From the NCBI RefSeq assembly GCF_900230285.1, contig NZ_OCNK01000003.1, forward strand, positions 496,001 through 560,000: a DNA stretch of 64,000 bases. The letters run 5' to 3'. The notes under the pieces are model-generated. The model made no database searches and had not been told where the DNA came from. It was given only the letters and a program-made list of their open reading frames with translations. Numbering within the stretch: position 1 is the stretch's first letter; each line of letters starts with the position of its first letter. The DNA is from Blastococcus haudaquaticus (GTDB lineage: Bacteria; Actinomycetota; Actinomycetes; Mycobacteriales; Geodermatophilaceae). A program made the position numbers and the translations under genes. This document shows, one piece after another, positions 48,620 to 56,988 of the stretch.

Positions 48620-49732
48620 TCAGGCGGACACCGTCTCGCGCGGCGCCGGGGCGGCACGGCGGGCGGCGCGACGCTCCGCCATGCGCTTGGAGAGAGCCAC
48701 GCCGTAGAGGCGCAGGGGCTCCTCGAACCAGCGGTGCACGATCCAGGAGGCGTACACCGCGAGGCCGAGCGCCAGGGCCGCCGACAGCAGCGAACCGGGG
48801 CGGCCCCAGTCCTCCGGGACGGCCATCTCGACGGCGTTCACGAAGAACCCGTGGATCAGGTAGAAGGTGTACGAGATCGCGGCGAGGAAGGCCATGGGCC
48901 GGCTGCTCAGCCAGGCGACGTGTCGGGAGTGGGTCGTCACGAGGCCGGCCAGCACCAGCGCGATGACCAGGCCGTGCAGCCCGTACAGGTCCCCGTAGAT
49001 GTAGACCGCGGTGCCGGTGGCGAGCTGCAGGACGACGGCGACCACGGCGACCGCGAGCAGGTTCCGCGGTCGCGCCAGGGTCGCCACGATCGCGTACGTG
49101 CGCTCGCGGTGCAGCAGGACCGCGACGATCGCGCCGAACGCCAGGTTCTGGTAGGGCGCCAGGTAGACCAGGTCGTCGGAGAACCCGGTGACCGACGACG
49201 CGACGGCGATCACCGCGAGCACCGGGATGCGGGCCCGTTTCCATGCCGCCAGGAGCAGGAAGCCCAGGACCGGCCAGACGAGGTAGAACTTCTCCTCGAT
49301 CCCGATGGACCAGGCACCGCTGAACGCCGGGTAGGCGTCGGTCGTCCGGAAGTACGGCAGGTGCTCGGGGAACCAGACGACGTAGGGCAGGTTGTCCACC
49401 CAGAGGTCACGCCGCTCGGCGTCCATGCCGAGGCCGAGGATCAGCACGCAGTAGAGCGCGATGACCCCCAGGAACATCGGATAGATCCGGAAGGTCCGGC
49501 GCACGTAGAACGACGCGAAGTCCACCGCGCCGGTCCGGTCCTCCTCGCGCAGCAGGAGGGTCGTGATCAGGTAGCCGCTGAGGACGAAGAACAGCGTGAC
49601 GCCGGTGGCGCCGTGGAGGACGGCGAAGAGGTCGCCGCGCAGATGGGCGGTGAAGACGAGCAGGATCGCGATCGCGCGGAGTCCGTCGAGCACGCCGAAC
49701 CGGCGGATCAAGAGGTACTCGGCATGGGTCAT
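48620..49732 (-). CDS. acyltransferase family 3 membrane protein
   Basis: The 370-residue protein has about 10 membrane helices and the Acyltransferase_3 signatures: RFGVLDGLRAIAILLVF (start), TLFFVLSGYLITTLLL, FYVRRTFRIYPMF and SIGIEEKFYLVWPVLG. The catalytic His of this family is probably in the FTAHL segment. It O-acylates an exported sugar or polysaccharide. The ATG at 49732 is chosen; a TTG at 49774 or GTG at 49759 would add 9-14 residues. A TAATCT box (49790-49795, minus strand) may be its -10. Confidence 0.9.
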   Translation of the reverse strand: MTHAEYLLIRRFGVLDGLRAIAILLVFTAHLRGDLFAVLHGATGVTLFFVLSGYLITTLLLREEDRTGAVDFASFYVRRTFRIYPMFLGVIALYCVLILGLGMDAERRDLWVDNLPYVVWFPEHLPYFRTTDAYPAFSGAWSIGIEEKFYLVWPVLGFLLLAAWKRARIPVLAVIAVASSVTGFSDDLVYLAPYQNLAFGAIVAVLLHRERTYAIVATLARPRNLLAVAVVAVVLQLATGTAVYIYGDLYGLHGLVIALVLAGLVTTHSRHVAWLSSRPMAFLAAISYTFYLIHGFFVNAVEMAVPEDWGRPGSLLSAALALGLAVYASWIVHRWFEEPLRLYGVALSKRMAERRAARRAAPAPRETVSA

Positions 49733-49945
49733 CGGACCCGACAGTCCAGGCACATGCACCCCCCGCAGCAGCAACCCTCCGTGCGCCGGAGATTACGGTC
49801 AGCCACGAGGCCGTCAGGGGTGCGACCCGCCGGGGCTGGGACGCGTGGTGCGGAAGTGGCCGTGCGCCGTGTCGGATGGGACGGACCGGCCCCGTGCGAG
49901 CCCTCGGGCCGGTCCTCTCCAGGGTCCTCAGGGCGTCCCGGGAAC

Positions 49946-49951
49946 TACCGT
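49946..49951 (+). promoter_or_regulatory. -10 box, predicted leaderless promoter
   Basis: TACCGT lies exactly 6 nt before the ATG at 49958. Confidence 0.45.
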
Positions 49952-49957
49952 CGGGGA

Positions 49958-50326
49958 ATGGTCCTCGCGCTGATCGAGCTGGCCCTGGTGCTGGCCGTGC
50001 TCGGTGCCCTGGGGGTCGTGGGGTGGTCGCTGTGGAACGCCCTCCGCAGCGGCGGCGGAGCAGTGCCGCCGCCCCGTCAGCGCGCCGAGCTGGCAGCGGC
50101 CATCGCGCAGGCGCGGTGGGTGCCGGCGCACGACGAGGTGGACGGCACGACCCGCGTGCTCGTCCGCCGCACCTACACGGGGCTGGACGGCCGACCCGAG
50201 GTGCTCGACGAGCGGGTGCTGGAGACCTTCCCGGCACAGGACCCGGCCTGGGAGGCCCGGTTCACCGAGGCGATGTCTACCGCCCGGTTCCGGTGCGCCT
50301 ACCTGAACGCCGAAGAGGCGCAGTAG
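49958..50326 (+). CDS. hypothetical membrane-anchored protein
   Basis: The 122-residue protein has one N-terminal helix (about residues 2-28), then a soluble alpha/beta domain: RAELAAAIAQARWVPAHDEVDGTTRVLVRRTYTG, VLDERVLETFPAQDPAWEARFTEAMSTARFRCAYLN. It resembles small actinobacterial hypotheticals; no function is known. Its last 50 bp overlap, in the opposite direction, the C-terminal end of the hydrolase gene. Confidence 0.78.
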   Translation: MVLALIELALVLAVLGALGVVGWSLWNALRSGGGAVPPPRQRAELAAAIAQARWVPAHDEVDGTTRVLVRRTYTGLDGRPEVLDERVLETFPAQDPAWEARFTEAMSTARFRCAYLNAEEAQ

Positions 50327-51170
50327 CCACCGCCGGCTCGTCGACCGAGGCCTCCGACGGCAGGGTGCCGGCGGCGTCGGCCTCCCGGGCCTGTGCCGCC
50401 GTCCGCTCCACCATCTCGACGATGGTGCGCGGTCGGTCGGACTGGGGCGCGTGCCCGGCGGCGAGCAGCGGACGGAAGCGCGACCGCGGGACCAGAGGCA
50501 GGTAGCGGACGGTCTGCCCCATCGCGATCCAGTCGGCCGTGCCCTGCACCAGCAGGACCGGGCAGTCGATGTGGCCGAGCCCCCGGGGGACGTCGAGCAG
50601 CAGGGACCACAGGAGCATGCGCCAGTAGTCGCGGGAGTCCGCGAAACCCTCGCGCAGACCGATGCCCTCCTCCTCGCCGGTCGCCCAGGGACGGGTCTTC
50701 AGGGGCAGCATCAGTGCGGTCCGGCCGACCGCCGAGCGGGACAGCGGGCCGATGAGCGGGGAGATCGTGCGGGCCACCAGCCGGGCGGCGGCCAGACCGG
50801 TGCCCTGGAAGACCCGCTCCGGCAGGATGTTCAGGCCCGATGGGGCGATGGACACCACCGAGAGCGCGCGGCCGCGGCGGGCCAGCTCGATCGCGACCCG
50901 GGCGCCGAGCGAGTTCCCCAGCACGTGCACCCGGCCCACGCCCTCGCCGTCCAGCGTGCGCTCCACCGCGTCGGTGATCGCCGCGACGGTGGGCCGTTCC
51001 AGCAGGTGCGGGGAGCGTCCCGCGCCGGGCAGGTCCATGTTCACGACGTCGAACCGCTCGGTCAGAGCCGGGAGGACGGCGGCGAAGTCGCGGCGGGAAC
51101 TGCCCCAGCCGTGCAGGAGCAGGAGGGGCTCACCGGCGCCGGAACGGGTGAAGGACAGCGGAGAACTCAT
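50277..51170 (-). CDS. alpha/beta hydrolase
   Basis: The 297-residue hydrolase has LLLLHGWGSSRRDF (oxyanion hole), NMDLPGAGRS, the nucleophile elbow GNSLGA, an acid in VQGTADW and a His in LAAGHAPQ. It probably hydrolyses an ester or C-C bond; the substrate is unknown. The last 35 residues are Ala/Arg-rich and read through the convergent gene, suggesting stop-codon loss in the past. Start at 51170. Confidence 0.88.
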   Translation of the reverse strand: MSSPLSFTRSGAGEPLLLLHGWGSSRRDFAAVLPALTERFDVVNMDLPGAGRSPHLLERPTVAAITDAVERTLDGEGVGRVHVLGNSLGARVAIELARRGRALSVVSIAPSGLNILPERVFQGTGLAAARLVARTISPLIGPLSRSAVGRTALMLPLKTRPWATGEEEGIGLREGFADSRDYWRMLLWSLLLDVPRGLGHIDCPVLLVQGTADWIAMGQTVRYLPLVPRSRFRPLLAAGHAPQSDRPRTIVEMVERTAAQAREADAAGTLPSEASVDEPAVATAPLRRSGRRTGTGR

Positions 51171-51269
51171 CCACCCCGGGTACCCACACGGGGCGCCGGG
51201 GCCTCCGTGACGTCCCCCACCCCTGGGTCGTCCCGGTCCGTCCGGGGCCGGACCGGGACGACGCGCGGG

Positions 51270-52583
51270 TCAGCCGGCGACGGCGGACCGGGGACGACCG
51301 GCGGACAGGCGGGACAGGCCCATGGACAGGGCGACCGCGACGAGGATGCCGATGACCGGCGGGATCCCGATCTCGAGCTCCCCGCTGAGCCACGCCAGGA
51401 ACGCCGCGACGGCGTAGGCGAGCACGTTGGGCCACCGCACGGCCGGGGGGACGTGGTCCTCCGGGATGCCCCGCCGCCACCGGGCGAGGAAGTCGCCGAT
51501 GATGACGCCGCCCAGCGGGGGGATGAACGTCCCGAGCAGGACCAGGTAGTCGACCAGGTGGTTCTGCACGCCGGTCAGCGCCAGCACGGTGGCGATCACC
51601 GACCCCCCGATGACGAAGGGCGCCTTGCTGGGCCGGTTGAACAGCTCCGCCCCGGCCACCCCGAAGGCGTAGGCGGTGTCGGCGTTGCTCTTCCAGAGGT
51701 TGCCGAACAACAGCACCAGACCCCAGCCCACCAGGCCGAGCTGGTAGAGGACCAGCACGAAGTCGCCCTCGCCGAAGGTCAGGGCCCCCACCGCACCGAA
51801 GAAGACCATCAGGCCGTTGCCGATGAAGAAGCCGATGACGCAGGCCCAGACGGCGTGCGAGCCGCGCTTGGCGAAGCGGGTCCAGTTCGGTGCCTGGGTC
51901 CCGGCCGACACGAAGGTGCCCACCACGGTGGTCACCGCCACGGCGAGAGCCATGGACGTCGTCGGCTGCACGTCGGCCAGGCCGGCGAATCCGCCCACCT
52001 CCTGGAGCGACCGGGCGAGCACCCAGAACGCGAGGATGAGGATCAGCGGGGTGGACACCAGCGACACCCAGTACATGCCGCCGTAGCCCCAGTAGGCGGT
52101 GGCGCACATCAGCGCGCTGGTCACCACCATGACCGCGGCCCTGGCGCCGTAGGACTCCCAGCCCAGCGCCTCCGCGGTGAGGTCGCCGATCGTCCCGACG
52201 ACGACGGCGTACCAGCCGACCTGCGTGCCGCCGAGCAGCACCGAGGACAGCTTGGCGCCGCGGGTGCCGAGCGTGTACCGGGCCATGACGACGGTGGTGA
52301 GCCCGGTGCGGGCGCCGATCCACCCCATGACGGCGACGTAGGTCCCGAGGACGAGGGATCCGATGGCGATGACCAGCAGCAGGCCGCTGAAGTCGAACGC
52401 CGGGCCGAGCGCGGCCCCGGCGAGCATCGTCGGGGTGAACACCGTGAAGCCCAGCAGGACGACGGCGACCGAGAAGAACGACTTCCGCGCGTGCGCGGGG
52501 ACCGGCGTGACCGGGTAGTCCGGGTCGATGGCGGCGGCCTCGTCGGCGTCCAGGACCGGACCGGCGCCCGACGTGCTGCTCAT
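51270..52583 (-). CDS. codB: cytosine permease (NCS1 family, CodB-like)
   Basis: The 437-residue, 12-helix transporter matches CodB: FFSVAVVLLGFTVFTPTMLAGAALG, FSGLLLVIAIGSLVLGTYVAVMGWIGARTG, NWTRFAKRGSHAVWA, NLWKSNADTAYAFGVA and FIPPLGGVIIGDF. It imports cytosine with protons or Na+. The ATG overlaps the stop of the upstream cytosine deaminase gene (ATGA), so uptake and deamination are one unit. A divergent PucR protein probably regulates both. Confidence 0.93.
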   Translation of the reverse strand: MSSTSGAGPVLDADEAAAIDPDYPVTPVPAHARKSFFSVAVVLLGFTVFTPTMLAGAALGPAFDFSGLLLVIAIGSLVLGTYVAVMGWIGARTGLTTVVMARYTLGTRGAKLSSVLLGGTQVGWYAVVVGTIGDLTAEALGWESYGARAAVMVVTSALMCATAYWGYGGMYWVSLVSTPLILILAFWVLARSLQEVGGFAGLADVQPTTSMALAVAVTTVVGTFVSAGTQAPNWTRFAKRGSHAVWACVIGFFIGNGLMVFFGAVGALTFGEGDFVLVLYQLGLVGWGLVLLFGNLWKSNADTAYAFGVAGAELFNRPSKAPFVIGGSVIATVLALTGVQNHLVDYLVLLGTFIPPLGGVIIGDFLARWRRGIPEDHVPPAVRWPNVLAYAVAAFLAWLSGELEIGIPPVIGILVAVALSMGLSRLSAGRPRSAVAG

Positions 52584-53077
52584 GACTCCTCCCCGATGTC
52601 TTCGTTCCAGATCTCGGGGCGCTCGGTCATCATGCGGCGCATGAGCTCGATGCACTCGGCATCGTCGACGACGGTGAGCTCGACGCCTTTCGAGCGCAGC
52701 AGCGCTTCCGACGCCTGGAAGCTGCGGTTCTCGCCGATGACGATGCGCGGGATGTCGTAGAGCAGCGCGGTGCCGGCGCACATGTAGCAGGGCGAGAGCG
52801 TCGTGTAGAGCACGCTGGCCCGGTACACCGATGCCGGCTGCCGCCCGGCCTGGTCGATGCAGTCGGTCTCCCCGTGACGGATCGGGCTGCCGAGCTGCAC
52901 GCGCCGGTTGCGGCCGACGGCCAGCACCTCGTCGCGGTGGACGAGTGCGGCACCGATCGGCACGCCTCCCTCGTCCCACCCGATGCGGGCCTGCTCGACG
53001 GCCAGGCCGAGGTAGAAGCGGTCGCGTTCCTCGGGGGAGAGGTCCGGTGGCGCGGTGGGCAGGGGAGCGGCGGTCAC
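52580..53077 (-). CDS. cytosine deaminase of the fungal Fcy1 type
   Basis: The 165-residue zinc enzyme converts cytosine to uracil. Zinc ligands are visible as His68 with catalytic Glu70 in HGETDCIDQAGR, and Cys97/Cys100 in TTLSPCYMCAG. The C-terminal IPRIVIGENRSF and VVDDAECIELM---ERPEIWNEDIGE follow the yeast Fcy1 enzyme almost block for block and differ from the large bacterial CodA. The GTG at 53077 is chosen for its GGAGGAGAACCCC leader; an in-frame start near 53149 lacks an RBS. First gene of the deaminase-permease operon. Confidence 0.92.
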   Translation of the reverse strand: MTAAPLPTAPPDLSPEERDRFYLGLAVEQARIGWDEGGVPIGAALVHRDEVLAVGRNRRVQLGSPIRHGETDCIDQAGRQPASVYRASVLYTTLSPCYMCAGTALLYDIPRIVIGENRSFQASEALLRSKGVELTVVDDAECIELMRRMMTERPEIWNEDIGEES

Positions 53078-53150
53078 GGGGTTCTCCTCCGGTGCGGCGG
53101 GCGGTGGTGCTGCACCCGCAGCGAAGCGCTCCGTAGCCCTGCGGGACAAG

Positions 53151-53163
53151 GGACATGGTGTCC
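53151..53163. promoter_or_regulatory. palindrome at the pucR start
   Basis: GGACATGGTGTCC has 5-bp arms (GGACA/TGTCC) and covers the candidate ATG at 53155 between the divergent deaminase and pucR genes. It is a possible PucR binding site. Confidence 0.3.
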
Positions 53164-54810
53164 GCTCCAGACCGGCAGCTGCTTGACACGGCGTCCAGCC
53201 GCCGCGAGCCTTCCCCGGTGCTGCCCACCGTCACCGAGGTCCTCCGCCTGCCCGCCCTCCGTGCAGCCGCGCCCGAGGTGCTCGCGGGCGACCCCGACAG
53301 CGCCATCGTCCGCTGGGTGCACTCCTCCGAGGTCTACGAGATGGGCGGGCTGCTGGCGGGCGGCGAGCTGCTGCTGACCACCGGGCTGGGTCTGCACGGG
53401 CGGACCGCCCAGCAGGTGGCGGGCTACGTCGAGCAGCTGGCCGACGCCGGCTGTTCCGCGCTGGCCCTGGAGGTCGGACGCTCCTTCGCCGTGGTCCCGC
53501 ATGAGCTGGTGCAGACGGCGCGGCGGCGCGGGATGGTGCTGTTGGCGCTGCACGAGGTCGTCCCGTTCGTCCGGATGGTCGAGGACTTCCACGACCTGCT
53601 GCTGCGCCGCAAGCTCTCCTGGCGCCGGGCGGGTGAGCCGATCTGGCAGGAGCTGCTCGGGCTGGTGGTCTCCGGCCAGGGGCTCGCCGCCGTCCTGCAC
53701 GCCACCGCCCGGATGGCCGACTGCCCGGTCGAGCTGGTCGACGTCGACGGGCGGGTCGTCGAGCGCAGCCACACCCCGGGTCTGCTCGACTCCACGGCAC
53801 GCACCGTCGCCGAGGTGCGCGGGCCGCACGGCCCGGTCGGCCGGCTCGTGCTGCACGGCCGCCCGACCGCCGGCCGCACCGGCGTGGCGGGCCGCGCGGC
53901 CGTCGCCGTCGCGCTGGAACTGGGCCGCCACCCCGACCTGGGCTCGCGGCCGTCGCTCGCGCAGGCGGTCGTCACCGACATGGTGGCCGGGGTGCTCGTC
54001 TCGCAGGGCGACCTGCAGGCCCGGATGTCCGCGGCGGGCTGGGCGCCGGCTCCCGGCGCGGCGGTGCTCGTCCTCGCCGTCGAGGTGGACCGGCGCACGC
54101 CCGCGAGCGAGGCCGTGCCCGCGGTGCGGGAGGCGGCGGAGAGCGTGCTCGGGCGATGCCTGGTCGGCGCGGCCGGCAGCGCGGTGGTCGTCCTGGCCCG
54201 CGGGTGGCCCCGCTCGGCGCAGCGCAGGCAGCGGGACGCCGCCGAGGACCTCCTGCGGCAGCTGCGTGCGGGCGCCCTGGGTGCCGCGGTGCGCACCATC
54301 GGCGTCGCCGACCCGGTCGGGGAACTGGCCGCGGTCCCTGGTGCGGTGGCCCGCGCGCGCGAGGTGGTCACCCTCAGCCGGCGCATCGGCAGCCGCGAGC
54401 CGGTGGTGCTCGCGCAGGACGTGGCCGTGCACCGGCTGCTGGCCGGCGGGCTGGACGCGTCGGAGATCGCCGCCTTCGTCACCGGGCAGCTCGGGCCGCT
54501 CGTCGACCACGACGCCGCCCACGGGACGGATCTGCTGCGGACGCTGGACGCCCATGTCGCGACGGGGCTGAGCAAGACCCGGACCGCCGACGTGCTGGGG
54601 ATCCGCAGGCAGACGCTCTACGCCCGTCTCGAGCGCATCGAGCACCTGCTCGGCGCCCCGGTCGACGACCCGGGCCAGCGGACCTGCCTGGGGCTGGCGC
54701 TGAGCGCGTGGCGCATGCGCACCGGGCTGGATCCCCAGACGGTGCCGGCCGCCACCCGCGGCGGGGTGGCGGGGCCGGTGCCGGTCCTGGCCGGCGGAGC
54801 AGGAGGATAG
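53155..54810 (+). CDS. PucR family transcriptional regulator
   Basis: The 551-residue regulator has the N-terminal PucR sensor domain (about 22-140: LPTVTEVLRLPALRAAAPEVLAG, WVHSSEV, GGLLAGGELLLTTGLGL) and a GGDEF-like middle. The C-terminal helix-turn-helix (about 480-515: TGLSKTRTADVLGIRRQTLYARLERIE) is typical of purine/pyrimidine catabolic regulators. Divergent from the cytosine deaminase-permease operon, it is the likely regulator, sensing a nucleobase or its breakdown product. A GTG at 53218 is an alternative start nearer the conserved region. Confidence 0.92.
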   Translation: MVSAPDRQLLDTASSRREPSPVLPTVTEVLRLPALRAAAPEVLAGDPDSAIVRWVHSSEVYEMGGLLAGGELLLTTGLGLHGRTAQQVAGYVEQLADAGCSALALEVGRSFAVVPHELVQTARRRGMVLLALHEVVPFVRMVEDFHDLLLRRKLSWRRAGEPIWQELLGLVVSGQGLAAVLHATARMADCPVELVDVDGRVVERSHTPGLLDSTARTVAEVRGPHGPVGRLVLHGRPTAGRTGVAGRAAVAVALELGRHPDLGSRPSLAQAVVTDMVAGVLVSQGDLQARMSAAGWAPAPGAAVLVLAVEVDRRTPASEAVPAVREAAESVLGRCLVGAAGSAVVVLARGWPRSAQRRQRDAAEDLLRQLRAGALGAAVRTIGVADPVGELAAVPGAVARAREVVTLSRRIGSREPVVLAQDVAVHRLLAGGLDASEIAAFVTGQLGPLVDHDAAHGTDLLRTLDAHVATGLSKTRTADVLGIRRQTLYARLERIEHLLGAPVDDPGQRTCLGLALSAWRMRTGLDPQTVPAATRGGVAGPVPVLAGGAGG

Positions 54811-54815
54811 GCGGC

Positions 54816-55259
54816 ATGAGTCAGGTCGTCGCCACCGCCGAACGAGTCGTCCGAGCGCCCGCCGAGCAGGTCCGCGCCGCGCTGGCCGACTACGAGGGCA
54901 CCCGTCGCCGCGTGCTGGGGGAGCAGTTCAGCGACTACCGCGTGGAGGCCGGTGGACAGGGCGCCGGTACGCGGGTGCACTGGCTGTTCGCCGCGACGCA
55001 GAAGCGGGTGCGCGACCAGCTCCTGGACGTCACCGAGCCCGCCGGCACCCTCGTGGAGTCCGATGCCAACTCCTCGATGGTGACCACCTGGACGGTGGTC
55101 CCGGCCGACGCCGGCACCTCGACGGTCCGGGTGCGCACCACCTGGAACGGCGCGGGGGGCATCGGCGGGTTCTTCGAGCGCACCTTCGCGCCGAAGGGCC
55201 TGCGCCGCGTGTACGAGCAGATCCTCGAGCGGCTGGACACGGAGCTCGCCGCCCGCTGA
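54816..55259 (+). CDS. SRPBCC family protein
   Basis: The 147-residue protein has the START/Bet v1-like layout of a helix-grip fold: TAERVVRAPAEQVRAALADYEGTRR, then strands ending in the helix GFFERTFAPKGLRRVYEQILERLDTEL. It should bind a hydrophobic ligand or act in cell-envelope or stress biology; there is no specific function. The ATG follows AGGAGGATAGGCGGC, an excellent ribosome binding site. It lies 5 bp after pucR and may be co-transcribed. Confidence 0.88.
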   Translation: MSQVVATAERVVRAPAEQVRAALADYEGTRRRVLGEQFSDYRVEAGGQGAGTRVHWLFAATQKRVRDQLLDVTEPAGTLVESDANSSMVTTWTVVPADAGTSTVRVRTTWNGAGGIGGFFERTFAPKGLRRVYEQILERLDTELAAR

Positions 55260-55290
55260 GCACCTCCTCGGGAGGGCTGCGGCGCGCCAC

Positions 55291-55296
55291 TACGGT
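55291..55296 (+). promoter_or_regulatory. -10 box, predicted leaderless promoter
   Basis: TACGGT lies exactly 6 nt before the GTG at 55303. Confidence 0.45.
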
Positions 55297-55302
55297 GCAC
55301 GC

Positions 55303-55680
55303 GTGATCATGGTCGCCGCCTGGGTCGCGGTCGCAGTTCTCGGCTGCCTCGCCGTCTTCCAGCTCCTCCTCGTCGCCGGCGCGCCGCTGGGGCGGTTCGC
55401 CTGGGGAGGGCAGCACGCCGTCCTGCCGACGGGCCTGCGCATCGGCAGCGTGGTGTCCCTCGCGATCTACGCCGTCGTCGCCCTGCTGGTGCTCCAGGCG
55501 GCCGGCGTGCTCGACGTGCTGCCCGAAGGCATGGTGGGCGTGGCCATGTGGGTGCTCACCGGCTACTTCGTGCTGGGCGTGGCGCTCAACCTCGCCTCGC
55601 GCAGCCGGCCGGAGCGGATGGTGATGACCCCCGTGGCCCTGGTCCTCGCGATCTGCTGCCTGGTGCTGGCCCTGCACTGA
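55303..55680 (+). CDS. four-helix membrane protein, unknown
   Basis: The 125-residue protein has four hydrophobic segments (about 4-25, 45-66, 75-95, 106-124) with a conserved-looking GAPLGRFAWGGQHAVLPTGLRIGS loop after the first. It resembles a widespread small bacterial membrane family seen in actinobacteria and firmicutes; function is unknown. The GTG start is 6 nt downstream of TACGGT with no ribosome binding site. Confidence 0.83.
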   Translation: MIMVAAWVAVAVLGCLAVFQLLLVAGAPLGRFAWGGQHAVLPTGLRIGSVVSLAIYAVVALLVLQAAGVLDVLPEGMVGVAMWVLTGYFVLGVALNLASRSRPERMVMTPVALVLAICCLVLALH

Positions 55681-55718
55681 TCCCGGCACGGGTCGCCGCG
55701 AGAGGGGACGATGGCCGG

Positions 55719-56579
55719 GTGACGACCGCCGCGCCGCCCGCCGACCCCCGGCACCACACGGCGCTCGACGCGCTGGCCGACCTCGTCGTCGACGGGGACG
55801 TCGTCGTCCTCTCCGGGGCCGGGCTCTCCACGGACTCCGGCATCCCCGACTACCGGGGCGCGACCGGCAGCCTGCGCCGGCACACGCCCATGACCTACCA
55901 GACCTTCACCCGCGACCCGCGCGGACGGCACCGCTACTGGGCCCGGAGCTTCGTCGGCTGGCGGCAGATCCGCGAGGCGCGGCCCAACGACGGCCACCGC
56001 GCCGTCGGTCAGCTGCAGACCGCGGGCCTCGTCGGGGGCGTCATCACGCAGAACGTCGACGGGCTGCACCAGGCCGGCGGCGCGACCGACGTCGTCGAGC
56101 TGCACGGCGGGCTGGACCGCACGGTCTGCCTGGGCTGCGGCGACGTCGCCTCCCGGGCGGCGCTGGACGAGCGGCTGCAGGCGGCCAACCCGCACTTCGG
56201 GGCGCGCACCGACGAGATCAACCCCGACGGCGACGCCGAGCTGCCCGACGAGGTGCTCGACGGCTTCGTGATGGTCGGCTGCCTCGCCTGCGGGGACGGT
56301 CCGCTGAAGCCCGACGTCGTCTTCTTCGGCGAGACCGTGCCGCGCGACCGCGTCGACCACTGCTTCGGGCTGGTGGAGGCCGCGGGCAGCCTGCTCGTCC
56401 TGGGCTCGTCCTTGACGGTGATGAGCGGCTACCGGTTCGTGCTGCGGGCGGCGAAGCTCGGCATCCCGGTGGGGATCGTGAACGTCGGGCCCACCCGCGG
56501 CGACGCCAAGGCCGACGTCCGGGTCGATGCCCCGCTCGGGACGGTGCTGCCGGCGCTGGCCGCCCGCCTCACCGCGTGA
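55719..56579 (+). CDS. NAD-dependent protein deacylase (sirtuin, SIRT4-like class)
   Basis: The 286-residue Sir2 enzyme has the NAD-binding GAGLSTDSGIPDYRG, TQNVDGLHQ (catalytic region), ELHGGLDRTVCLGCG, a second CLACG to complete the zinc site, and LVLGSSLTV. The STDSGIPDYR wording fits the class II (SIRT4-like) sirtuins. It removes acyl groups from lysines, forming O-acyl-ADP-ribose. The GTG start has GACGAT 6 nt upstream. Its stop overlaps the next gene (GTGA), linking them. Confidence 0.93.
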   Translation: MTTAAPPADPRHHTALDALADLVVDGDVVVLSGAGLSTDSGIPDYRGATGSLRRHTPMTYQTFTRDPRGRHRYWARSFVGWRQIREARPNDGHRAVGQLQTAGLVGGVITQNVDGLHQAGGATDVVELHGGLDRTVCLGCGDVASRAALDERLQAANPHFGARTDEINPDGDAELPDEVLDGFVMVGCLACGDGPLKPDVVFFGETVPRDRVDHCFGLVEAAGSLLVLGSSLTVMSGYRFVLRAAKLGIPVGIVNVGPTRGDAKADVRVDAPLGTVLPALAARLTA

Positions 56580-56881
56580 GCCGGGACGTCGAGCGCACCG
56601 ACGACGGCCGGTGGATCGTCGTCGACGGTCGGCGGTGGCGGACGGCGGACCCCGCGCTGCCCGACGACGTCCGGGAGCGGCTGCTGCACCACCTGGGCGT
56701 CGGCCGTTCCGGGGTGCGGACGGCCAAGGCATCGGGTGACGACGCCGCGGTGGCCGCGGCCCGCGCCCGGGTGCAGCTGGCCAAGACCGGGCTGGGGGAG
56801 CGGGGCCCTGCCTGGTGGGACCAGGACGACGACGCCCGCCGGGACCGCTGGGAGACCGCGCTGCGCGACCTCGACGGCTGA
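56576..56881 (+). CDS. conserved hypothetical protein coupled to the sirtuin
   Basis: The 101-residue charged soluble protein starts with DGRWIVVDGRRWRTADPALPDDVRERLLHHL and has a KTGLGERG segment and a C-terminal WWDQDDDARRDRWETALRDLDG. I recognise it as a recurring actinobacterial small protein, sometimes mislabelled as a Tol-like transporter; no function is established. Its GTG overlaps the sirtuin stop by 4 nt, so the two are co-translated. The DNA repeat copy B begins 1 nt after its stop. Confidence 0.82.
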   Translation: MSRDVERTDDGRWIVVDGRRWRTADPALPDDVRERLLHHLGVGRSGVRTAKASGDDAAVAAARARVQLAKTGLGERGPAWWDQDDDARRDRWETALRDLDG

Positions 56882-56882
56882 A

Positions 56883-56941
56883 GAAGGACCTCCCTGCCCC
56901 CCACCCCTCGCCCGCTCGCGGTGGGCCCCTGCACGGAGGCC
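56883..56941 (+). repeat. hairpin repeat, copy B (59 nt)
   Basis: Aligns ungapped with copies A and C. It starts 1 nt after the TGA of the small gene coupled to the sirtuin. The arms GGACCTCCCTGC and GCACGGAGGCC pair with one bulged A and one mismatch; an inner CCACC/GGTGG stem follows. It lies in the 107-bp gap before the next gene. Confidence 0.75.
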
Positions 56942-56988
56942 GCCGCTGATCCGGCGGGCATCTCCACCCTGGGTGAGGATGGAGAGCG

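Noticed and set aside
53183-53188. Perfect TTGACA -35-like hexamer
   Set aside because: It lies inside the pucR frame and no -10 box lies at the right distance downstream.
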